DNA from: Leucobacter sp. UT-8R-CII-1-4
GTDB taxonomy: Bacteria; Actinomycetota; Actinomycetes; Actinomycetales; Microbacteriaceae
Direction of reading: 5' to 3'
NCBI RefSeq assembly: GCF_030010235.1
Contig: NZ_JASCRS010000001.1
Span: 1 to 64,000, forward strand
DNA length: 64,000 nt
Shown here: positions 28,697 through 36,927 of the stretch, in pieces
How the letters are laid out: each line of letters begins with the position of its first letter
Position numbering within the stretch: position 1 is the stretch's first letter
Position numbers and translations under genes: made by a program
The notes under the pieces: generated by a model
Seen by the model: the letters and a program-made list of their open reading frames with translations, nothing else
What the model was told of the DNA's origin: nothing
Database searches by the model: none

Positions 28697-29373
28697 GCAA
28701 ACATTCCTTTCAGTGCGTCAAGGTGGGCACGGCTTGTTCGAGCGGCGAGTTGCGCGTTTCGATCAGCAATAGCTTCGATGATCTGTGCATGGGCATCCTG
28801 ATCCGCTTCTTCAGAAGGAACCGGGTGCAAGCGCAGCATCTCGATCATGACTTTGCGAATTCGCGGCACGAAGCCGTCAAAGAGTTCGAGCAGTAGTTCG
28901 TTGTGCGAGGCAGCGACAATCGCGCGGTGCAGCGCCATGTCTGCGTCAACATGCGATTCAATGCTCTCTTGTGTTTGTTCTCTGAGCTGCAGCGCTTTGC
29001 GCATGTGTCGCAGATCAGCCGGGGTGCGCCTGGTCGCAGCGAGCGAGGCTGCTTCAGTCTCGATGGCGCTGCGGGCTTCTAGTGCTGAGACAATATCGAC
29101 GCGCTTAAGTACAAGGTCCCAGTCTTCGGCGATATCGAGTGCGATGACGAAGACGCCTGCACCTTGGCGCGATTCGAGCACGCCTTGCCCTGCCAGTTGA
29201 CGTATTGCTTCACGCACAGTCGAACGACCGACGCCAAGTTGCGGGCCAAGTGTCGTCTCGCCCGGCAGCTTTGATCCGAGCGTCCACTCGCCGCTTCGAA
29301 TGCGCGCGAGCAAGAGTGTTGCCGCTTGGTCAGCGAGGGGAGTTCTTTTTACCTGCTCCATCACAAAACCCAT
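28693..29373 (-). CDS. GntR-family regulator, FadR/FCD type
   Basis: Regulator of 226 residues. The winged HTH (residues 8-75: SGEWTLGSKLPGETTLGPQL, GVGRSTVREAIRQLAGQGVL) is followed by an all-helical FCD domain with the Asp/His metal-site pattern (ADMALHRAIVAASHNELLLE, DAHAQIIEAI). FCD regulators usually sense organic acids, often via a bound metal. It starts 27 bases past the SoxR1 stop, so it could be part of a soxR-gntR-ABC unit. ATG 29361 is an alternative start. Confidence 0.92.
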   Translation of the reverse strand: MGFVMEQVKRTPLADQAATLLLARIRSGEWTLGSKLPGETTLGPQLGVGRSTVREAIRQLAGQGVLESRQGAGVFVIALDIAEDWDLVLKRVDIVSALEARSAIETEAASLAATRRTPADLRHMRKALQLREQTQESIESHVDADMALHRAIVAASHNELLLELFDGFVPRIRKVMIEMLRLHPVPSEEADQDAHAQIIEAIADRNAQLAARTSRAHLDALKGMFA

Positions 29374-29400
29374 CTACTTGTCTGAGGAGTTGAGTCTACC

Positions 29401-29859
29401 CTAGCGAACGCCACCGAGGCGAACCGGCCCCACCCCCTCTTCGCCCAGCTGATCCCCCGGATTCAAAACATTGCAGGTATTGAGCGACAGGCAACCGCAG
29501 CCAATACATCCGACAAGTTCATCCTCTAACTGCTGCAACTCCCGCCTGCGTTCTTCAAGTCGCTCGCGCCAAGAATTCGAGATGCGCCGCCAATCACTCT
29601 TGCTCGGCATGCGATCATCTGGCAACTTCGCGAAGACCTCGGTAAGTTCAGCCAGCGGAATGCCAAAACGTCTCGCAGCTAGGATCACTCCGATGCGACG
29701 CAAAACATACCTCGGGTAACGGCGCTGATTGCCCGCAGTGCGCTCGGCAGTGATGAGTCCCTGCTCCTCATAAAAGCGTACGGCGCTCGTAGCGATACCG
29801 GCCCGTTTTGCCACCTCACCGACCGTGAGGAGATCCTGTGGCGTTCTGCGTTCTTGCAC
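29401..29859 (-). CDS. soxR: SoxR redox-sensing MerR-family regulator (SoxR1)
   Basis: Protein of 152 residues: MerR-type HTH at the N-terminus (LTVGEVAKRAGIATSAVRFY), dimerisation helix, and the [2Fe-2S] motif VGCIGCGCLSLNTC with C118, C121, C123 and C129, the spacing of E. coli SoxR. GTG 29859 is chosen (GGGAGGG upstream); the frame extends 49 codons further over the promoter. SoxR is activated by oxidation of its cluster, mostly by redox-cycling compounds. It faces an MFS pump across a perfect SoxR box. It is separate from SoxR2 at 39799. Confidence 0.96.
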   Translation of the reverse strand: MQERRTPQDLLTVGEVAKRAGIATSAVRFYEEQGLITAERTAGNQRRYPRYVLRRIGVILAARRFGIPLAELTEVFAKLPDDRMPSKSDWRRISNSWRERLEERRRELQQLEDELVGCIGCGCLSLNTCNVLNPGDQLGEEGVGPVRLGGVR

Positions 29860-29873
29860 GGCACCCTCCCAGC

Positions 29874-29904
29874 TTGACTTCAAGTTAACTTGAAGTTCTA
29901 GATT
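29874..29904 (+). promoter_or_regulatory. SoxR-controlled promoter of the MFS pump
   Basis: -35 TTGACT (29874-29879) and -10 TAGATT (29899-29904) are 19 bp apart, the long spacer typical of MerR-family promoters. The spacer holds the 20-bp perfect palindrome ACTTCAAGTTAACTTGAAGT (29877-29896), nearly the E. coli SoxR site. The -10 ends seven bases before the MFS ATG, so the transcript is probably leaderless. Confidence 0.93.
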
Positions 29905-29911
29905 AACTCTC

Positions 29912-31402
29912 ATGACTGAAACTTCGCCGAATACTGGCACCATAGACCTGCCACCAACACCCGAATCAGAACAAGCCTCCGCGCCAAAAACGCGGGCAAA
30001 ACCCACCCCTTACAAAACAGGAAGCTGGGCCCACCTCTTCAGCGGTGAACACCGCACGGTCGTCGTCGTTCTCGCTAGTGGTGTTGGCCTGTACGCAATG
30101 AACCTGTACTTCATTGCTTCACTGATGCCATCTATCGTGGCCGAAATCGGCGGAGCACACCTCTACGCCTGGGCATCAACCGCCTACCTCATCACCGCCG
30201 TGATCGCGACCCTGATAGTTGGCCGACTACTAGGCACCATCGGCGCAGGTCGCTCATACACACTCGCCCTCGCGCTATTCACGTTCGGCACTGCGGCGAG
30301 CGCACTCGCACCGACCATGGAACTGTTTGTCACCGGGCGGGCAGTGCAGGGCCTCGGCGCAGGCGCACTCACTGGCCTCGGCTACGCCGTCATACGCACC
30401 ACCCTGCCCGCGGAACTCTGGACCCGAAGCACTGGCCTCATCTCTGGCATGTTCGGGGTAGGCACACTCATCGGCCCAGCAATCGGGGGTCTCTCAGCAC
30501 AGCTTGGATTCTGGCGAAGTGCACTCTGGCTACTCTGCGCCGTATCGCTTGTGCTGATCCTCGTCTCCCTCAAAGCTCTCGGCTTCGCAGCCCCCGAACG
30601 AATCGCGCAGCCCCCGTTGCCCCTGCTTTCCATGCTGCTGCTCACCGCAGTAGCGGCCCTGCTGAGCTTCGCGTCAACCAGTACCGGCATCGCGGTGCCG
30701 CTACTGCTCGCAGCTAGCGTGCTCGCGCTAGTCACCTTCTTCTGGCTTGACCGACGCACCCCACACGGCGTTTTGCCCCGTGCGACCTACCAGCGCGGCA
30801 ACTCACTCAAATGGATATACCTCACTGTCGCTGCTCTTTGCGCCGGAGTAACCGTCGAAAACTTCATTCCGCTCTACACGCAACAGCTTGCTGGAGTGAC
30901 GCCACTCATCGCTGGAATCATTGGCGCTGTACTCTCAGTGGGTTGGACCAGCGCGCAACTGATCAGCGTGAACTACTCGGGAGTAACCGCCGATCGAATC
31001 GTTCGCTTCGCGCCCTGGCTGCTCAGCGTGGCTCTGATCGCCTACGGTGCGCTACAAACCGCAGGGGTAGGCACCGGCATGGTGGTGCTCTGGGCAATCT
31101 TGCTTATTGTCGCTGGTGCAGGCGTTGGCCTAGCATTTCCGCACCTCTCGTCCGCCGCCATGCGCAGTTCAGCTGACCCCATTGAAGGCGTAAAAGCCTC
31201 TGCAGCGATGAGCACCACCCAGCTGATCGCGTTCACGCTCACCTCGGCAATCGCCGGAAACCTGATGACCCTCGGCAACGGTGTTCCGGTCGCAGAGGCT
31301 CGCTGGGTGATTCTCGGCGTTGCGGGACTCTCACTGATTGCACTATTCGCGGCACCTTTGGCGACGCGCGCTGCGACCCAGGACAGCAGCAAGTCCAGCT
31401 AG
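29912..31402 (+). CDS. MFS transporter, drug-efflux type, SoxR-controlled
   Basis: Protein of 496 residues with a polar N-terminus of about 45 residues and 12-14 hydrophobic segments. Segment features: LYFIASLMPSIVAEIGG, the motif-A-like VGRLLGTIGAGRSYTLALAL and motif-C-like GLISGMFGVGTLIGPAIGG, typical of drug:H+ antiporters. Direct placement behind a SoxR promoter suggests export of redox-active compounds (phenazine-, quinone- or dye-like). The actual substrate is an inference. Confidence 0.92.
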   Translation: MTETSPNTGTIDLPPTPESEQASAPKTRAKPTPYKTGSWAHLFSGEHRTVVVVLASGVGLYAMNLYFIASLMPSIVAEIGGAHLYAWASTAYLITAVIATLIVGRLLGTIGAGRSYTLALALFTFGTAASALAPTMELFVTGRAVQGLGAGALTGLGYAVIRTTLPAELWTRSTGLISGMFGVGTLIGPAIGGLSAQLGFWRSALWLLCAVSLVLILVSLKALGFAAPERIAQPPLPLLSMLLLTAVAALLSFASTSTGIAVPLLLAASVLALVTFFWLDRRTPHGVLPRATYQRGNSLKWIYLTVAALCAGVTVENFIPLYTQQLAGVTPLIAGIIGAVLSVGWTSAQLISVNYSGVTADRIVRFAPWLLSVALIAYGALQTAGVGTGMVVLWAILLIVAGAGVGLAFPHLSSAAMRSSADPIEGVKASAAMSTTQLIAFTLTSAIAGNLMTLGNGVPVAEARWVILGVAGLSLIALFAAPLATRAATQDSSKSS

Positions 31403-31722
31403 CTAAGCGCAGCTCCAGCAGCCGTGTTACCCTTGTTTCGTGGAGATGATTGAAATAGACGGCGCTTAGCCACTACGCGTGGCACCCGCTGCTGCCCCAG
31501 AGGGCAATGCAGTTCAGGGTTTTACAGCGTTTCGTAGTCGAAACCTCGGCTCCTTTTGCCGCACACGGTTTCTGTTCACCGCCGCATTCGACGGCAACCA
31601 CACAGCACAGCTATCGACGCACCTCTTTTTCAGTGCGCCCTCACGCTAGATCGCCGAATCTTTTCGCGATCCAGCGTTTTAGAGCCCGCGTAGTTTCGAT
31701 CGCTGTGCACAAGGAGGTAACC
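31403..31722 (+). promoter_or_regulatory. Long 5' leader of the ABC-F gene
   Basis: There are 320 bases without a clear gene before the ABC-F start. A seven-codon frame (31446-31469, MIEIDGA) may be a leader peptide but has a poorly spaced ribosome binding site. The hexamer GATCGC occurs at 31649-31654 and 31698-31703 and its complement GCGATC at 31666-31671, so two mutually exclusive hairpins are possible, one just upstream of the strong ribosome binding site AAGGAGGT (31711-31718). ACCTC at 31621 could also pair with that site. This resembles attenuation leaders of resistance ABC-F genes; it is an inference. Confidence 0.4.
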
Positions 31723-33324
31723 ATGTCTCATACTTCAACTGTTTCTTTGCATCAGCTCAGCTTCGAATGGCCCGACGGCAGTATTGCGCTGCAGTCAATC
31801 GACGGCGCATTCGGTAGTGGCACTACCGGACTGATCGGCAACAACGGCGCCGGCAAGTCGACTCTGCTCAAACTCATCGCAGGAATCTTGCAGCCAACAT
31901 CTGGCCGCATTGATAGCAATGGCGAGGTGGGGTATCTACCGCAAACCCTAACGCTCGGCCGCGACACCACAGTTGCCGAATTGCTCGGCATTCACCAAAC
32001 GCTCGAAGCGATTCGGGCAATCGAATCGGGCGATGTCGATCAGGCACACTTTGATCAGATTGGTGACGACTGGGATATCGAGTCGCGCGCAGATGAAGCT
32101 CTGCACCAGATTGGATTCTCGGCTGAGGATCTTGATCGAAGTGTGGCCGAGCTTTCAGGAGGCGAAAGCATGCTGATTGCGATTGTCGGGCTCAAGATTC
32201 GGCGCACAGCGATCACCCTGCTCGATGAGCCAACGAACAACCTTGATCGCGCCACCAGAGCTAAACTCGCGCAGTTCATTGCCGAGTGGCCGGGCACCCT
32301 CATTATTGTGAGCCACGACATTGAACTACTTGACCGCATGCAGCAGACAGCTGAACTACACGCTGGCCGACTCGAAAGCTTTGGCGGGCCCTACAGTGAG
32401 TGGAAGATTCACCGCGAGGCCGAGCAAGCCGCAGCCGAACAGGCGGCAACCACAGCTAAGCAAGCCCTGAAAGCCGAGAAGCGTCAACGCGCTGAAGCCG
32501 AAGTGAAGCTCGCCCGGCGCGAACGCACCGCGAAGAAGACGCAGCGTGACGGCGGTATTCCGAAGATTATCGCGGGCATGCGCGCCAATAGCGCTCAGGT
32601 TGCGGCAGGCTCGCTACGCAGCACAATGGAAGGCAAAGTACAAGCCGCTCAGGCAGCGCTTGATGAAGCAGACTCACGGGTGCGAGATGAGAGCAAAATC
32701 AACCTGACGCTGCCTGACCCGGGAGTGCCGCGCAGTCGAAAGATTGCCGAGCTGCGTGACGGCGACCAGCAAATCATCGTGCAGGGGCCAGAGCGGGTGG
32801 CGCTCATCGGCGCCAATGGTAGCGGCAAGTCAACGCTGCTCACGCAGATGCTTCGCGGCACTGAGCCAGAGCCAGGCAAGCCCCAGGGTCGGTTGCTCGC
32901 AGAACACATCGGCTACCTGCCGCAGCGCCTCGACGGTCTCGATGAGGCGGCAAGCGCGGTAAAGAATGTGCAGGCGGTGGCCTCTGGCACGCCGGAGGGA
33001 ACCATTCGGAATCAATTGGCCAGGCTGCTGCTTCGTGGCAATAGTGCCGACCGGGCAGTCAACACCCTCTCGGGCGGCGAACGCTTCCGGGTGTCTATCG
33101 CGAAACTGCTGCTGGCCGATCCAACGCCCCAAGTGTTGCTGCTTGATGAGCCGACGAACAACCTTGACATGTCGAGTATCGAACAGCTGGCACAGGCCCT
33201 TGACGCTTACAAGGGCGCCCTCATTGTGGTGAGCCACGATTTTGCGTTTTTGTCGAGGATCGGCATTGACACGGTGGTTGAACTCGATGGGGGCATGCGC
33301 CGCTTGGGTGAACTTCCCAAGTAG
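31723..33324 (+). CDS. ABC-F family ATPase
   Basis: Protein of 533 residues with two ABC domains and no membrane segment. Domain 1: GLIGNNGAGKSTLLKLIAG, LSGGESML, LLDEPTNNLD. A charged linker of about 80 residues rich in Ala/Glu/Lys/Arg follows (EKRQRAEAEVKLARRERTAK). Domain 2: ALIGANGSGKSTLLTQMLRG, LSGGERFR, LLDEPTNNLDM. ABC-F proteins bind the ribosomal E site; some protect ribosomes from antibiotics. The ATG at 31723 has a perfect AAGGAGGT upstream. The long leader suggests regulated expression as in resistance-type members; whether it confers resistance is open. Confidence 0.93.
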   Translation: MSHTSTVSLHQLSFEWPDGSIALQSIDGAFGSGTTGLIGNNGAGKSTLLKLIAGILQPTSGRIDSNGEVGYLPQTLTLGRDTTVAELLGIHQTLEAIRAIESGDVDQAHFDQIGDDWDIESRADEALHQIGFSAEDLDRSVAELSGGESMLIAIVGLKIRRTAITLLDEPTNNLDRATRAKLAQFIAEWPGTLIIVSHDIELLDRMQQTAELHAGRLESFGGPYSEWKIHREAEQAAAEQAATTAKQALKAEKRQRAEAEVKLARRERTAKKTQRDGGIPKIIAGMRANSAQVAAGSLRSTMEGKVQAAQAALDEADSRVRDESKINLTLPDPGVPRSRKIAELRDGDQQIIVQGPERVALIGANGSGKSTLLTQMLRGTEPEPGKPQGRLLAEHIGYLPQRLDGLDEAASAVKNVQAVASGTPEGTIRNQLARLLLRGNSADRAVNTLSGGERFRVSIAKLLLADPTPQVLLLDEPTNNLDMSSIEQLAQALDAYKGALIVVSHDFAFLSRIGIDTVVELDGGMRRLGELPK

Positions 33325-33373
33325 CTCTCCTCGCGCGCAGGCTTTCGCACGGCCTCCCGCGGTTGCCAAGTTT

Positions 33374-33432
33374 GAGAGTTCTGCCTTTGGTGAGGCAATT
33401 TTGCCAATTTTGTCCCACCAAAGGCAGCTCTC
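33374..33432 (+). terminator. Long hairpin between ABC-F and P-type ATPase genes
   Basis: CTGCCTTTGGTG (33381-33392) pairs with CACCAAAGGCAG (33416-33427), with an outer GAGAG/CTCTC and an inner GGCAA/TTGCC. No U-run. It may terminate the ABC-F message or lie in the leader of the next gene. Confidence 0.5.
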
Positions 33433-33492
33433 TCACCGGCTGCCATACGAAAAAAACCGCAGACTTTTCAGGCTGATCTGGGAAGATGAAGT

Positions 33493-35961
33493 ATGCCCCC
33501 ATCTGCGCCAGATCAGTCGCCAGACGCCTCACCAGAACTCGTGAGCATTGCCGAGAACACACCGCTGAGCGACGCCCAGGTGCGCGAGCGCGTGGCGCGG
33601 GGCGAAAGCAATGCAGTTGAGGCTCGCACGAGTCGCAGTTTTGGCGAGATTATCTTCGCGAATGTGTTCACCCGCGTCAACCTGATCTATTCGGTGCTGT
33701 TTGCTTTGGTGCTCGGCACCGGGTATTTCATCGACGGCATGTTTGGCCTGCTCATCATCGTGAACAGCGTGGTTGGCATGGTGCAAGAGATCCGCGCGAA
33801 ACAGACCCTTGACCGACTCGCTCTGCTCAATCGCACTCCCACGAAAGTGCGCCGCGAGCAGGGCGTGATCGAGGTGCAATCAGAAGAAATTGTGCTCGAT
33901 GACATTGTTGTGATTGCCGCCGGTGATCAGATTCCAGTTGATGGCATTGTGGTCGACGAGGTTGCGCTTGAAATCGATGAATCGCTGCTCACCGGCGAAT
34001 CGGATCCGGTGCTCGCGCACCGCGGCGCACAGGTGCTTTCGGGCAGTTTTGTTGTCGCTGGATCGGGCAGTTTTGTGGCGACTGCCGTTGGGGCAAATGC
34101 TTACGCCGAAAAGATCGCCCGTGAGGCCGGTGCTTTCAGGAAACCTCCTTCTCAGCTACGCGCGGGTATCGACAAGATTCTGAAGTACGTCACTTGGGTG
34201 CTCATTCCGGTTGGTGCGGCCACTGTGTGGAACCAGCTTGCCGGTGGCCAGGAGTGGCGTGATGCCGTGCGCGGCTTGGTGGCGGCACTCGTACCTATGG
34301 TGCCCGAGGGTTTGGTGCTGATGACCAGCATCGCCATGGCCGTCGGCGTGGTGCGCCTTGGCCGCCGCAACTGTCTGGTGCAAGATCTGCCCGCAATTGA
34401 GCAACTTGCCCGTGTCGATGTGGTGTGCACTGATAAAACTGGAACTCTCACCGAAGACGGCATGCGGGTGAGCCGAATAGAGCTCGTTTCAGAACTCGAT
34501 TCAGCCGGTGTCGAGCTGAGCCAGCTTGAGGCTCATGCCGAAGAATCTGCGCGGGAGGTTCCGCCCGCACTCGCCTCGGCGCTCAGCACAATCGGCTTCG
34601 CCGAGGGCAACCCGAATAGCAGTATGGTTGCAATTCTTGAGTATTTGGAGAGCGCGGAACAGCTCCCGACGGCAAGAAACGTCGCGTTCTCTTCGGCCCG
34701 CAAGTGGGCTGCGGTGCAGCTTGACAGCGCACATGAAGGAACCTTGAGTTGGGTGTTTGGCGCTCCAGACGTGCTCTTGCCCGCTGGAAATATCGCGAGC
34801 GATCGAGCAGAGGCTCTCGCGCAAAAGGGCATGCGCGTGTTGGCACTCGCTGGATCGCCTGAGGCTTTGCCCGCCGATACTCTGCCGGGCGCTCTCAGCC
34901 CGGTTGCGCTCGTCGTGCTCGACCAGAGGCTGCGTGCTGAGGCCCCCGGTGCCATTCAATACTTCACTGAGCAGCAGGTTGGCATCAAGGTCATCTCGGG
35001 CGATAACGCTGCCGCTGTTGGCGCGATCGCTTCGCAGGCCGGCGTGCCTCGCGGTCGCGATGCGATTGATGCGCGCACGCTCGATCCGGAGTCGAGTGAG
35101 TTCTCTGATTCGGTGGCAGAACACGCTGCCTTTGGTCGGGTAACTCCGACGCAGAAGCGCGCTATGGTGCACGCGTTGCAGGGCGAAGGTCACGTGGTGG
35201 CGATGACTGGAGACGGTGTCAATGATGTGCTTGCGCTTAAAGACTCAGATGTTGGTGTCGCGATGGGTTCTGGTTCGCCGGCTGCTCGAGCGGTCTCGCG
35301 TATTGTGTTGCTAGATAATTCCTTTGCCACTCTGCCTCACGTGGTTGCTGAGGGTCGCCGTGTGATCGGCAATATTGAACGTGTTGCCACGCTGTTTTTG
35401 ACGAAGACGCTCTATTCGGCGCTGCTCGCGTTTTTGGTTGTGGTGACCACCATTCCTTACCCGTTTTTGCCTCGCCATGTCACGTTGATCGCTTGGTTTA
35501 CGATTGGCATTCCGTCGTTCTTCTTGGCGCTCGCGCCAAACGCGGCAAGAGCGCAAGATGGTTTTGTGCGACGTGTGCTCGGTGAAGCTGTGCCTGGTGG
35601 AATAGGTGCAGCGCTCTCGTCGTTTGGCGCGTATCTCACGGCGCGAGCGGTGTTTGGCACTGATGACTCGATGCGGGTGTTGAACTCGTCCACGGCCTTT
35701 CTCGGGCTCGTGATTGTGTCGTTCTTTGTGCTCGCAATGGTGGCAAGGCCGTATCGCGGCTGGAAGATCGCACTGGTGGCTACTATGGCGGGCTGCATGC
35801 TGACCGTCATGATCACGCCGCTGGGCAGCAGAGTCTTTGACGTTGATCTTCACGATTGGCGCGCGGTGTTGATTGCAGTGTGCTTTGGTATCGGTGGCAT
35901 TGCTGTGCGTTCTATTGTGTGGCGTGTGATGCGCCGTTTTGTGCCACCGCCGACGAACTAA
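33493..35961 (+). CDS. Cation-transporting P-type ATPase, CtpE-like
   Basis: Protein of 822 residues with the P-type order: actuator TGES loop (ESLLTGESDPV), membrane pair 3-4 with ALVPMVPEGLVLMTSIAMAV, phosphorylation DKTGTLT (D314), hinge AMTGDGVNDVLALKDSDVGV, and six C-terminal-half membrane segments. The PEGL motif and overall pattern resemble actinobacterial CtpE, reported as a calcium importer in mycobacteria; no N-terminal heavy-metal domain is present. Cation specificity is by resemblance only. Confidence 0.9.
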   Translation: MPPSAPDQSPDASPELVSIAENTPLSDAQVRERVARGESNAVEARTSRSFGEIIFANVFTRVNLIYSVLFALVLGTGYFIDGMFGLLIIVNSVVGMVQEIRAKQTLDRLALLNRTPTKVRREQGVIEVQSEEIVLDDIVVIAAGDQIPVDGIVVDEVALEIDESLLTGESDPVLAHRGAQVLSGSFVVAGSGSFVATAVGANAYAEKIAREAGAFRKPPSQLRAGIDKILKYVTWVLIPVGAATVWNQLAGGQEWRDAVRGLVAALVPMVPEGLVLMTSIAMAVGVVRLGRRNCLVQDLPAIEQLARVDVVCTDKTGTLTEDGMRVSRIELVSELDSAGVELSQLEAHAEESAREVPPALASALSTIGFAEGNPNSSMVAILEYLESAEQLPTARNVAFSSARKWAAVQLDSAHEGTLSWVFGAPDVLLPAGNIASDRAEALAQKGMRVLALAGSPEALPADTLPGALSPVALVVLDQRLRAEAPGAIQYFTEQQVGIKVISGDNAAAVGAIASQAGVPRGRDAIDARTLDPESSEFSDSVAEHAAFGRVTPTQKRAMVHALQGEGHVVAMTGDGVNDVLALKDSDVGVAMGSGSPAARAVSRIVLLDNSFATLPHVVAEGRRVIGNIERVATLFLTKTLYSALLAFLVVVTTIPYPFLPRHVTLIAWFTIGIPSFFLALAPNAARAQDGFVRRVLGEAVPGGIGAALSSFGAYLTARAVFGTDDSMRVLNSSTAFLGLVIVSFFVLAMVARPYRGWKIALVATMAGCMLTVMITPLGSRVFDVDLHDWRAVLIAVCFGIGGIAVRSIVWRVMRRFVPPPTN

Positions 35962-35973
35962 TCGCGTTTGTAG

Positions 35974-36016
35974 AGCGCGCTGTAGATCAACGGGGTTTGC
36001 GGCGCGCTTTTCTTTT
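35974..36016 (+). terminator. Terminator after the P-type ATPase gene
   Basis: AGCGCGC (35974-35980) and GCGCGCT (36002-36008) with a 21-base loop, followed by TTTCTTTT. Confidence 0.7.
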
Positions 36017-36100
36017 GTGGCATGCGTGTTTGCCACTTCGGTGTGTTGGCGGCGCTTCGCTGACCGCGTTTCACGAAGGATGTTTCACTAGTCAAACTTT

Positions 36101-36124
36101 ATTATCATTCTTGATAATGATAAT
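36101..36124. promoter_or_regulatory. AT-rich inverted repeat before the regulator/ABC operon
   Basis: ATTATCATT (36101-36109) and AATGATAAT (36116-36124) are perfect 9-bp inverted arms around CTTGAT, ten bases upstream of the regulator ATG. The hexamer GATAAT occurs in three copies (one reversed), reminiscent of Fur-family boxes, but autoregulation by the operon's own HTH protein is equally likely. Confidence 0.6.
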
Positions 36125-36133
36125 GTTTGGAGC

Positions 36134-36688
36134 ATGAAGAACTCATCTGCATTTTTGCACCCTGTGCGACTCAGGGTCATTCGCGCGCTCCTCCGCGCGA
36201 GCGATGGCCTGACCACGGCTCAGCTACACGAGCGCATGCCTGAAATCGCGATCGCCACGCTCTATCGACAGCTTGCCCATCTCGCCGAACTCGGTGTCAT
36301 TGAAGTCGCCGAAACTCAGCAGATTCGGGGCGCAAACGAAAAAAGCTACCGCGTCTCGGCAGCGCTCGCAAACCCCACCCCGGAAGAGCTGCGCGCAGCC
36401 ACCCCAGACGAGCTCCTCTCTGTTTTCAGCGTTTTTAGCACGGGCCTCATCCAAGACTTTGACAACTATGTACACGGAGACAGTGTTGATTTGACCGAGG
36501 ATCGAGTCTCATTCGCGCAAGCAGACTTCTGGGCAACCACCGAAGAAATCGACGCATTCTTCAACACCTTTATGCAAGCGATTCAACCGCTGCTGTCGAA
36601 CACACCCGGCGAAGGGCGCCGTCAGCACTCGCTAGCTACCGTCTTTTTGCCACAGCAGGAATCGGTAAACCCGGAAGGCGCATCTTGA
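36134..36688 (+). CDS. HTH transcriptional regulator (ArsR/PadR-like winged helix)
   Basis: Protein of 184 residues with an N-terminal winged helix (HPVRLRVIRALLRASDGLTT, AQLHERMPEIAIATLYRQLAHL, then the wing IEVAETQQIRGANEKSYRV) and a helical C-terminal region with FSVFSTGLIQDFDNYV. It resembles HTH_20/ArsR-type regulators that precede ABC exporters. GGAGC lies just before the ATG. It heads a four-gene operon in which all later starts overlap the previous stop by four bases. Ligand unknown. Confidence 0.87.
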   Translation: MKNSSAFLHPVRLRVIRALLRASDGLTTAQLHERMPEIAIATLYRQLAHLAELGVIEVAETQQIRGANEKSYRVSAALANPTPEELRAATPDELLSVFSVFSTGLIQDFDNYVHGDSVDLTEDRVSFAQADFWATTEEIDAFFNTFMQAIQPLLSNTPGEGRRQHSLATVFLPQQESVNPEGAS

Positions 36689-36927
36689 ACACCGCACTCC
36701 CCCAAGTCGACGACACACTCCTCCTGGCACTGATCCCCGTGGCCGCACTCGTATTCACACTCGTGCTCTGGGCCCTCTTCGACATCGTGCGCAGACCCCA
36801 AACTGCCCATCTACCAAAAGCCGTCTGGGCACTACTCGCGATCCTCGTCATGCCTTTTGGAGCGGTGATCTACTTGCTTATCGGCCGCGGCAGCAAGAGC
36901 AAACTGAGCGATCGGGATCTCGCGTGA
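36685..36927 (+). CDS. PLDc_N domain small membrane protein (YxlE-like)
   Basis: Protein of 80 residues with two hydrophobic segments (TLLLALIPVAALVFTLVLWA and AVWALLAILVMPFGAVIYLL), joined by a short loop, the pattern of the phospholipase D/nuclease N-terminal domain without any catalytic HKD part. TTG start 36685 overlaps the regulator stop (TTGA). In Bacillus subtilis the YxlE protein of this type precedes YxlF/YxlG (ABC ATPase and permease), the same order as here. Confidence 0.85.
   Translation: MNTALPQVDDTLLLALIPVAALVFTLVLWALFDIVRRPQTAHLPKAVWALLAILVMPFGAVIYLLIGRGSKSKLSDRDLA

Noticed and set aside
29860..30006. 49-codon extension of SoxR1
   Set aside because: It would translate the SoxR box and overlap the divergent MFS start.
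31507..31722. 72-codon in-frame N-terminal extension of the ABC-F protein
   Set aside because: Residues are not conserved-looking and a perfect AAGGAGGT site lies directly before ATG 31723.
35311..36036. Long antisense frame under the P-type ATPase
   Set aside because: Arg/His-rich shadow of a real gene with good family motifs on the other strand.
36685..36927. Phospholipase D activity for the PLDc_N protein
   Set aside because: Only the two-helix membrane part is present; no HKD catalytic motif.
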